DNA of 11,162 nt, from assembly GCA_003132105.1 (NCBI GenBank), contig PKWS01000427.1:2213-13374 (forward strand), in the 5' to 3' direction. The notes beneath the pieces are model-generated. The model did no database searches. It was not told the origin of the DNA and saw only the letters and a list, made by a program, of their open reading frames with translations. The position numbers and the translations under genes are program-made. Of the stretch, positions 5,851 to 11,162 are shown piece after piece. The stretch comes from Desulfosporosinus sp. (GTDB lineage Bacteria; Bacillota; Desulfitobacteriia; Desulfitobacteriales; Desulfitobacteriaceae). The number at the start of each line of letters is the position of its first letter. The stretch's first letter is position 1.

Positions 5851-7058
5851 TGTACTTAAATGATGAAGAGAAGAGTATGCTCAATGGCGAAAAGGGCGAA
5901 ATTATACAGAAATGTATGAAAGTGCTTGTAACCTTGGGAGATATATACGGTGCAAAAAGGATGCTTGAAATTAATAGCGTTCATTCGCCGGGGGTTTCCT
6001 ATCGAGTAACCGGAGATGCCGGCTTAAATTATGTAAAGGAAGCCAGTGCACAGGCCTGCTTTGTTGTACCCACGACCCTAAATAATGTCGGATTGGATAT
6101 GCATAACTGGGAAGCGGTGGGTTTTGATCCTGAGTTTGCTCATAAGCAGATTGAGCTGTCACAAGCGTACAAGGATATGGGAGCGGTTATGTCCAACTCC
6201 TGTACACCCTATCTCTACGGGAATATACCTATGTTGGGTGAGCACGTTGCTTGGGGAGAATCCTCTGCAATTGCCTTTGTAAATTCAGTGCTGGGAGCCA
6301 GAACTAATCGCGAAGGTGGGCCTACTGCTCTTGCTGCGGCAATCACAGGAAGGGTGCCAGAATATGGCCTGCATCTTGATGAAAACCGAAAAGGAACCTG
6401 CCTATTTAAGGTGAATGTAGAGCTTACTAGTGATGCGGATTATGCTTCCTTGGGCTACTATGCCGGTGCTATAGCAGGAAAAGGCATACCTGTTTTTACA
6501 GGAATTAAAAAACGCCCGACAACAGAAAGCCTCAAAGCGCTCAGCGCGGCTGTAGCTTCTTCAGGAGCCGTTGCACTTTTTCATATTGTTGGAATAACGC
6601 CAGAAGCCCCCACAATTGAAGCGGTTATTGATAAAGACGTTGAAGTTTACACCTTTGGTGCGGAGGAATATGCTAAAGCATTTGAAAAATTCAACTACTC
6701 AGGTGATGTGGATTTTGTGGTATTTGGCTGTCCCCACGCTTCTATTCAGGAAATTATATTAATTGCATCCCTATTAAAGGGTAAAAAGGTTAAAGCAGAA
6801 ACATGGGTATGTACCTCCCACCAGATTAAAGATCTTGCTGCACAGATGGATTGCTTGGGTATTTTGGAAAATGCCGGTGTGACTATCATGTGTGATACAT
6901 GTCCGGTGCTTTGCCCAACTCTGGATCGGGGTTATAAAAATGTTGTTACTAATTCCGGGAAAATGGCGCACTATGTCAGAGGCTTATGGAACGTAAAATC
7001 TCGACTTGCACAGATCGAGGATTGTATCAAAGCAGCCGTGAACGGCAGATTGGAGTAA
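5850..7058 (+). CDS. Aconitase X (AcnX, DUF521) large subunit, hydroxy-acid dehydratase
   Basis: 402 residues, typical of the separate large subunit of two-subunit AcnX. The family belongs to the aconitase superfamily. Characterised members dehydrate cis-3-hydroxy-L-proline (bacteria) or mevalonate 5-phosphate (archaea). Visible motifs are LGDIYGAKRMLEINSVHSPG (29-48), SNSCTPYLYGNIP (115-127), WGESSAIAFVNSVLGARTNR (135-154), VFGCPHAS (291-298) and CDTCPVLCP (348-356). Cys118, Cys294 and one of Cys348/351 are the likely Fe-S cluster ligands. The ATG overlaps the stop of RraA-like gene 3 by one base, and the small subunit follows after 4 bases, so the three are co-translated. No pyrroline-carboxylate reductase lies nearby, as would be expected for hydroxyproline use, whereas UbiX and UbiD do. 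Dehydration followed by decarboxylation is therefore the favoured inference. Confidence 0.9.
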   Translation: MYLNDEEKSMLNGEKGEIIQKCMKVLVTLGDIYGAKRMLEINSVHSPGVSYRVTGDAGLNYVKEASAQACFVVPTTLNNVGLDMHNWEAVGFDPEFAHKQIELSQAYKDMGAVMSNSCTPYLYGNIPMLGEHVAWGESSAIAFVNSVLGARTNREGGPTALAAAITGRVPEYGLHLDENRKGTCLFKVNVELTSDADYASLGYYAGAIAGKGIPVFTGIKKRPTTESLKALSAAVASSGAVALFHIVGITPEAPTIEAVIDKDVEVYTFGAEEYAKAFEKFNYSGDVDFVVFGCPHASIQEIILIASLLKGKKVKAETWVCTSHQIKDLAAQMDCLGILENAGVTIMCDTCPVLCPTLDRGYKNVVTNSGKMAHYVRGLWNVKSRLAQIEDCIKAAVNGRLE

Positions 7059-7062
7059 AACT

Positions 7063-7467
7063 ATGGGAAAGGTTATTTTAAAGGGAAGAAAAATTGTTGA
7101 GGGCATGGCAGAGGGGGAAGCAATTGTTACAAGTCAGCCTCTCTCCTTCATGGGAAGTGTCAACCCAAAGACAGGATATATTATTGAGCAGGGCCATGAA
7201 CTGGAAGGACAATGCTTAAGTGGAAAAATTTTTGTGTTTCCTTTCTCAAAAGGTTCAACAGGTGGTTCCTATATGCTTTATGAAGTAGTTAAGAATGGTG
7301 TGGGTCCCCTTGGGATCATTAACTCTGATGCTGAGGTGATCTGCATAATCGGAGCAATTACAGCTGATCTACCAATGATGGACAAGGTGGATCTGGAGCA
7401 GATCGCATCAGGAGATTATATTTGCATGAACGCGACCGACGGAATCGTCGAGATTACAAAGCGCTGA
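7063..7467 (+). CDS. Aconitase X (AcnX, DUF126) small subunit, swivelling domain
   Basis: 134 residues, the normal size for the AcnX small subunit, which matches the swivelling domain of aconitase and closes the active site formed with the large subunit. It begins GKVILKGRKIVEGMAEGEAI (2-21). The key loop FPFSKGSTGGSYMLYE (59-74) carries the Gly/Ser-rich sequence that is usually GRGSSSGS in relatives. It ends in ICIIGAITADLPMMD (93-107) and SGDYICMNATDGIVEI (116-131). A GGAG site at 7052-7055, inside the end of the large-subunit gene, gives the correct spacing. It is translated together with the large subunit as one enzyme. The next 530 bases have no intact gene, so this may be the end of the operon. 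Confidence 0.9.
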   Translation: MGKVILKGRKIVEGMAEGEAIVTSQPLSFMGSVNPKTGYIIEQGHELEGQCLSGKIFVFPFSKGSTGGSYMLYEVVKNGVGPLGIINSDAEVICIIGAITADLPMMDKVDLEQIASGDYICMNATDGIVEITKR

Positions 7468-7997
7468 ATGACGGTAAAAGATCCGCTTTAGACAGTTTTT
7501 GATCCAAGAAGTATATTAAGCATTACAACTGGAACCGGCCACACCAATCACTAGAGTATGTTACTCCTGCCTGCATCTATTATGCTAAGACGGTGCTCAA
7601 GGGCAGGTTATATAACAACATTGACCCGGCGTTTTCTTTGACCCCAGAGAAAAGGAGGTGAATGCTCTCGTTTGACTAGAAAACAAGACCGATTGGTGAG
7701 GAAAGGAGTTTATCTTAAGTTTTTCAAAATCGTGTCTTGACAAGCGGGGAGATTACGTCTCATTCTGGCATCGTTTTTCTGAGCAAATGATTTTGTAATT
7801 AATAAGTGCTTGTTCGGGAGATTCCGCCGGTAACCATGGTCACCATACGTTTTCCTTGGCTGAACTGCTTTTGGCATTCATCCTTAAGGGCTATGAAAGA
7901 AAGCTTCAAATGGAACGAATTTGATTGTGGGAATGAATAATTTTTTAACTGGGAAAACCTTTTCACTAAATTCATTTAATAAGGAAGGGATGAGTCA
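7468..7997. other. Gene-free spacer with an IS relic and unassigned short open stretches
   Basis: No intact gene is seen. The first third holds the IS3-like transposase relic (7503-7661). A strong ribosome binding site at 7651-7658 (AAAGGAGG) leads only to a 5-codon frame from ATG 7662, and an AGGAAAGGAG at 7699-7708 leads nowhere obvious. A 41-codon + strand stretch (7799-7924) with gene-like codons includes NHGHHTFSLAELLLAFILKG; I do not recognise it and it has no start. The ubiD ribosome binding site (AGGGA, 7986-7990) closes the spacer. No clear terminator after AcnX or promoter for ubiD could be picked out. Confidence 0.5.
7503..7661 (+). pseudogene. C-terminal relic of an IS3-type (rve integrase) transposase
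   Basis: After a stop at 7500-7502 the frame reads SKKYIKHYNWNRPHQSLEYV, then TPACIYYAKTVLKGRLYNN, ending at TGA 7659-7661. The pattern YN-x2-RPH-x-SL-x-Y-x-TPA is the hallmark of the C-terminal end of the DDE integrase domain in IS3/IS481-type transposases. The catalytic Asp-Asp-Glu region and everything before it are absent, so the gene is a fragment. Downstream DNA to about 7750 (a TTTTTCAAAAT...TGTCTTGACA stretch) may be the element's 3' end, but no matching inverted repeat was found. Confidence 0.7.
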
Positions 7998-9350
7998 ATG
8001 GCTAATCAAGATTTACGGTCTTTTATAGAAATGGTTCGCAACGAAGAGGGAGAGATACTGCAGGTAAACAAAGAGATGAGCCCCCATTTTCAAATACCAG
8101 CGGTTGTTACCAAACTAGAACAGCAGAACCTCGACCCGGTCGTGCTTTGTAACAATGTTCAAGGAAGTAGAATGCCAATTATCACCAATGTTTTTGCCAG
8201 CAGGAAACGCCTGGCGTTGTCTTTGGGTTGCGAAGAGGCTGAATTAAACGCAGTTTACAGGGAGAGGGAGGATAAACGCCTCAAACCGGTAATGGTATCA
8301 GAGGGTCCTGTACAGGAAGTTATCATAACTGGGGAAAAGATCAATGTTAAAGAACTACCAGTGGTTACCCATAATGAAAAAGATGCTGGCCCCTATATTA
8401 CTGGTGGCGCAATGGTAGTGAGAGACCCGGAAACTGGCATTCGAAATGTAGGTATTTACCGTCACCAAATTCATGAAGGAAACAAGATCGGGATACATAT
8501 GGCGGAAGCGAGCCATGTGAACTACATTTATGGAAAGTATGTAGAGATGAACAAGGCTATGCCGGTAGCCATTACTATCGGCCATCATCCGGCATTCTAT
8601 CTGGGAGTTTTAAGCTTTGTACCGGTAGGTGTAGATGAATACGAAGTAGCTGGGGGATTAATGGGTAGTCCTCTTGAGCTGGTCAAGTGTAAAACCGTGG
8701 ATCTCGAAGTACCAGCTAGTGCCGAAATTGTCATTGAAGGTTACATCCAACCTGGAGAAGTTAGGCTTGAGGCACCTTTTGGGGAATTTACCACGGTTTA
8801 CGGTGCTCCTCATATGTACCAGGTAGTTACTATTACCGCCATTACCATGCGAAAAAAACCAATTTATCTTGACGTCTTATCCGGGCATCTGGACCAACAG
8901 CTTCTGGGTGGAACCGGTCGTTTAAGTGTTATTTATAAGACCGTTAAATTGGCTTGCCCAACCGTAAAAGATGTATTTATGCATCCTTCTGGCTGCTGCC
9001 GCCTTACCTGTTACGTCTCTATCAAAAAACGTCATGAAGGCGAAGCCAAAAATGTATGCAATGCCGTTTTTGCTGCAGACACCTTTATTAAATATGTAGT
9101 AGTCGTTGACGATGATATAAATATTTATGACGACAGCGCAGTAATGTGGGCTATTGCCACACGATTGCAGCCTGCTGAAAATGCCTTCATGATTAAAAAC
9201 GCTAAAGGCCATCCGCTTGATCCTATGGCCTACAATGGATATGTGGTTACAAAAGTTGGGATTGATGCTACCAAGTCATTATCCGGGTATCCAGATACGG
9301 TAAGCGTACCGGGGACAGATCTTATCAACCTGGAAGAAATATTTAAATAG
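7998..9350 (+). CDS. UbiD-family prenylated-FMN-dependent decarboxylase
   Basis: 450 residues; AGGAAGGGA lies 7 bases before ATG 7998. UbiD enzymes reversibly decarboxylate alpha,beta-unsaturated or aromatic acids using prFMN, Mn2+ and K+. Visible elements are GGAMVVRDPETGIRNVGIYR (136-155), with Asn150 as likely metal ligand and catalytic Arg155; SPLELVK (224-230) with Glu227 as likely metal ligand; and LEAPFGEFTTVYG (257-269), whose Glu258 and Glu263 complete the R-E-E catalytic set. VVVVDDDINIYDDSAVMWAIATR (367-389) and GHPLDP (404-409) are typical of the C-terminal domain. The catalytic set looks intact. The prFMN supplier UbiX is encoded in the same cluster. Archaeal anhydromevalonate-phosphate decarboxylases belong to this family and work directly after AcnX. 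The substrate here is unknown; by context it is the product of AcnX. It lies between two decayed spacers and may form its own transcript. Confidence 0.92.
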   Translation: MANQDLRSFIEMVRNEEGEILQVNKEMSPHFQIPAVVTKLEQQNLDPVVLCNNVQGSRMPIITNVFASRKRLALSLGCEEAELNAVYREREDKRLKPVMVSEGPVQEVIITGEKINVKELPVVTHNEKDAGPYITGGAMVVRDPETGIRNVGIYRHQIHEGNKIGIHMAEASHVNYIYGKYVEMNKAMPVAITIGHHPAFYLGVLSFVPVGVDEYEVAGGLMGSPLELVKCKTVDLEVPASAEIVIEGYIQPGEVRLEAPFGEFTTVYGAPHMYQVVTITAITMRKKPIYLDVLSGHLDQQLLGGTGRLSVIYKTVKLACPTVKDVFMHPSGCCRLTCYVSIKKRHEGEAKNVCNAVFAADTFIKYVVVVDDDINIYDDSAVMWAIATRLQPAENAFMIKNAKGHPLDPMAYNGYVVTKVGIDATKSLSGYPDTVSVPGTDLINLEEIFK

Positions 9351-9352
9351 AA

Positions 9353-9421
9353 AGGACATTGTCCCACACTGATAACTTGGCTATCCATAAGGCCATATCA
9401 AGTCTTTCTAGGGCTCTGTAA
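9353..9421 (+). pseudogene. Fragment of a fourth rraA-like gene
   Basis: In this frame the DNA reads SHTDNLAIHKAISSLSRAL before a stop at 9419-9421. DNLAIHKAI is identical to residues 53-61 of RraA-like protein 2 (from about 4665). Aligning GATAACTTGGCTATCCATAA with the matching stretch there shows the differences falling in synonymous positions, as expected of a diverged coding copy. Nothing before or after it in this frame continues the family, so only a short piece survives. It lies directly after the ubiD stop. Confidence 0.6.
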
Positions 9422-9637
9422 TCGTGTTAACTGGTCAATCTACGGTTCCTATTTCGATTCAGAAGATATTGAAGATGTTGGTTTTTCTGCTCATTCCTTG
9501 AGTAGAATCCTGGTTGTAACGGAAGAAACACTTGATATCTTGAATGAAGGTGTATGGCAGACAGCTTTAATAAGCAGGACCATCTGCACTCTGGGTTCCA
9601 TGGGGGAGTATAAAAAGGAGGAATTTAATACATTATG
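9422..9637 (+). pseudogene. Possible decayed coding stretch, unrecognised
   Basis: A + strand frame, which happens to be the ubiD frame continued past its TAG, stays open from 9351 to a TGA at 9636-9638. From about 9425 it has strongly gene-like codon choice: NRVNWSIYGSYFDSEDIEDV, then FSAHSLSRILVVTEETLDIL. There is no start codon with a ribosome binding site at its beginning. I do not recognise the family. It may be the 3' part of a lost gene placed between ubiD and the symporter. Confidence 0.3.
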
Positions 9638-11059
9638 AATACATTTGGGGCACAACAAATCACTATTATTGTTTCCATTGTAATTGCTTACATCTTAGTA
9701 ACACTCGGGATAAGCATCTGGACGCAAAAATTTACCAAGAATAATGATCAGTTTATGACCGGAGGCGGAAAATTGCCGGCGCTGTTATTAGGAATCCTTA
9801 TGGTGTCCGAGTTTATTGGTACCAGCGCTACCGTAGGAACTGCCCAAGTGGCCTTTAATTCTGGACTGGCAGCGGCTTGGAACATGGTAACGTTGTCACT
9901 GGGGTTCCTGCTATTTGGCCGTTTCATGGCTCCCAAGTTCTATGAATTAGGTGATTACACTATTTCTGGCGCGATTGCCCGAAAATATGGGAATGGTACC
10001 AGACGAGTGACATCACTGATCATGATTTACGCTTTGATAACAGTCAATGTGGCTCTCTATGTAGGCGGTGCAGTGGCAGTGGCGGCAGTACTAAAGATCT
10101 CAATATCTACAGCTGCATTTATAACGGCCGCAGTCACTATTATTTACGTCGTCTCCGGTGGGTTGCGTAGCGTGGCCTATGTGAATGCGGTTCACTTCTT
10201 ATTTAAATACATCGGAGTAATTATTGTCGTAGTAGTCGGTTTGAAGCTGGCTGGCGGTTATGGTAAAATTACCAGTGGCTTACCTGCTTTCTACTTCTCG
10301 CCAGTGGGCAAAGTGGGAATGTCCACGATCATAGCTTGGACAGTAGCCAACATTGGTGCCGTTTTTTCAACACAGATGATTATACAGGCGGTGGCCGGCG
10401 CCGAACGGGCAAGCGAGGCGAAAAAAGCAACTTACATTGCGGCAGTCCTGATTATTCCTATTTCCATAATGGCAGCTTTTGTGGGGGTAGAGGCCCATTA
10501 CATTTTCCCTCATATAAAGGATGTTTTGGCTTTCCCAATTTTCATTCTGAACATGAATCCTTGGCTAGCGGGCATTGTTACAGTTGGTGTTGTGGCCACG
10601 GTATTTGCTAATGTGTCTGCTACTTCGTTAGCAATTACTGCTTTGCTTGTGAAGGATTTCTATGTGCCATTTTTTAAGCCCACCAAAGATAAACAATTGT
10701 TCATTTCTCGGATTATGTCCATTATAGTTGGCTTATTACCGATTCCTTTTGTGCTGTATATACCAGCGATTCTCAAGACTATGTTTTTTGCTCGGGCGTT
10801 ACGGGCGAGTATCTCGGTCATTGCCATATGTGGTTTCTTCTTACCGTTATTTAGTTCCGGCACCGGGGCTTCGATAGGGTTAATTGCCGCTGCGGTTGGT
10901 GCCTCTGTCTGGTTTTTCATGGGCAATCCTCTAGGTATTGATAGCACTTACGTGGCCGTACTGCTGCCGCTCTTAGTGATGCTGATTGACCACTTGGTGC
11001 ATAGAAAAAAAAGGAAAAATAATGATGTGGTGGATAGTCAACAGAACACTCCGGCCTAA
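9635..11059 (+). CDS. Sodium:solute symporter (SSS family) membrane transporter
   Basis: 474 residues, normal for SSS transporters, which couple uptake of organic acids, sugars or amino acids to Na+ entry. About a dozen hydrophobic segments are visible (for example 9-29, 48-70, 82-99, 126-152, 159-174, 190-206, 229-251, 267-286, 311-338, 356-380, 391-406, 411-429, 437-453), with a basic cytoplasmic tail (HRKKRKNN, 456-463). TM1 contains GILMVSEFIGTSATVGTA (53-70). The conserved G-G-x4-A-x-x-D-x-x-Q signature reads GGLRSVAYVNAVH (175-187), with Asp to Asn and Gln to His. The Na2-site helix is VFANVSATSLAITALLVKDF (323-342), rich in Ser/Thr. AAGGAGG at 9615-9621 is 13 bases before the ATG, a rather long spacing. 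It ends the visible cluster and probably imports its substrate, most likely a carboxylate by context; this is inference. Confidence 0.9.
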   Translation: MNTFGAQQITIIVSIVIAYILVTLGISIWTQKFTKNNDQFMTGGGKLPALLLGILMVSEFIGTSATVGTAQVAFNSGLAAAWNMVTLSLGFLLFGRFMAPKFYELGDYTISGAIARKYGNGTRRVTSLIMIYALITVNVALYVGGAVAVAAVLKISISTAAFITAAVTIIYVVSGGLRSVAYVNAVHFLFKYIGVIIVVVVGLKLAGGYGKITSGLPAFYFSPVGKVGMSTIIAWTVANIGAVFSTQMIIQAVAGAERASEAKKATYIAAVLIIPISIMAAFVGVEAHYIFPHIKDVLAFPIFILNMNPWLAGIVTVGVVATVFANVSATSLAITALLVKDFYVPFFKPTKDKQLFISRIMSIIVGLLPIPFVLYIPAILKTMFFARALRASISVIAICGFFLPLFSSGTGASIGLIAAAVGASVWFFMGNPLGIDSTYVAVLLPLLVMLIDHLVHRKKRKNNDVVDSQQNTPA

Positions 11060-11126
11060 TGTTAATAAAAAGAATAGTCTATTTGTCAAGAAACTGATAC
11101 ATGTTAGGAGCGTAGCGTCAACAGCT

Positions 11127-11154
11127 TTTGCAGACGAAAAACAGCTGTCGCAAA
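11127..11154. other. Imperfect hairpin after the symporter gene
   Basis: TTTGC-A-GAC pairs with GTC-GCAAA as an 8-bp stem with one bulged A and an 11-base loop that contains part of CAGCTG. It begins 67 bases after the symporter stop. No T-run follows (TAAATTTC), so terminator function is uncertain. The window ends here. Confidence 0.25.
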
Positions 11155-11162
11155 TAAATTTC

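Noticed and set aside
5850..7467. Hydroxyproline degradation as the cluster's role, based on AcnX
   Set aside because: No pyrroline-2-carboxylate reductase or proline racemase-like gene is nearby, whereas the prFMN decarboxylase pair is. It is not excluded, only less likely.
9348..9637. Read-through of the ubiD TAG stop into the following open frame
   Set aside because: UbiD ends normally at its expected length, and the beginning of the extension overlaps an rraA relic in another frame, so the open frame looks like decayed DNA rather than a fused domain.
1..11162. tRNA, rRNA, CRISPR array or riboswitch
   Set aside because: No cloverleaf, regular repeat-spacer pattern or recognisable riboswitch core was found by reading either strand.

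Overview
The window looks like part of an accessory catabolic cluster from an anaerobic, low-to-moderate GC Gram-positive bacterium of the Clostridia type. This is inferred from strong AGGAGG-like ribosome binding sites, GTG and TTG starts, many oxygen-sensitive flavin and Fe-S enzymes, and relics of insertion sequences. No marker gene fixes the species. All ten intact or partial genes lie on the + strand.

Layout: (1) 1-786, 3' part of a dihydropyrimidine/dihydroorotate dehydrogenase-like FMN protein ending in a two-cluster ferredoxin domain. (2) 787-1172, a spacer with a strong hairpin and an inverted repeat. (3) 1173-2813, a fumarate reductase/aspartate oxidase-type FAD flavoprotein. (4) 2831-3496, RraA-like protein 1. 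(5) 3497-3803, a spacer carrying a decayed IS4-like transposase fragment on the - strand. (6) 3804-4379, a UbiX flavin prenyltransferase. (7) 4509-5126 and 5149-5850, RraA-like proteins 2 and 3. (8) 5850-7058 and 7063-7467, the large and small subunits of an aconitase X (AcnX) dehydratase. (9) 7468-7997, a spacer with the C-terminal relic of an IS3-type transposase. (10) 7998-9350, a UbiD-family prenylated-FMN decarboxylase. (11) 9351-9634, a spacer holding a fragment of a fourth rraA-like gene and another decayed coding stretch. (12) 9635-11059, a sodium/solute symporter (SSS family).

How the genes may work together (inference): the symporter imports an organic acid; the flavoproteins carry out redox steps; AcnX dehydrates a hydroxy acid; UbiD, using prenylated FMN made by UbiX, decarboxylates the resulting unsaturated acid; and RraA-type metal-dependent aldolases/decarboxylases act on keto-acid intermediates. 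AcnX plus UbiD/UbiX is the enzyme combination of the archaeal mevalonate pathway, where mevalonate 5-phosphate is dehydrated and then decarboxylated. Here it sits with aldolase-like proteins and a transporter, which suggests a degradative use on a different, unidentified substrate. Several enzymes lack hallmark residues of their best-known relatives, consistent with an undescribed substrate. The gene-free gaps hold relics of two unrelated insertion sequences and a lost rraA-like copy, so the locus has a history of duplication, insertion and decay.
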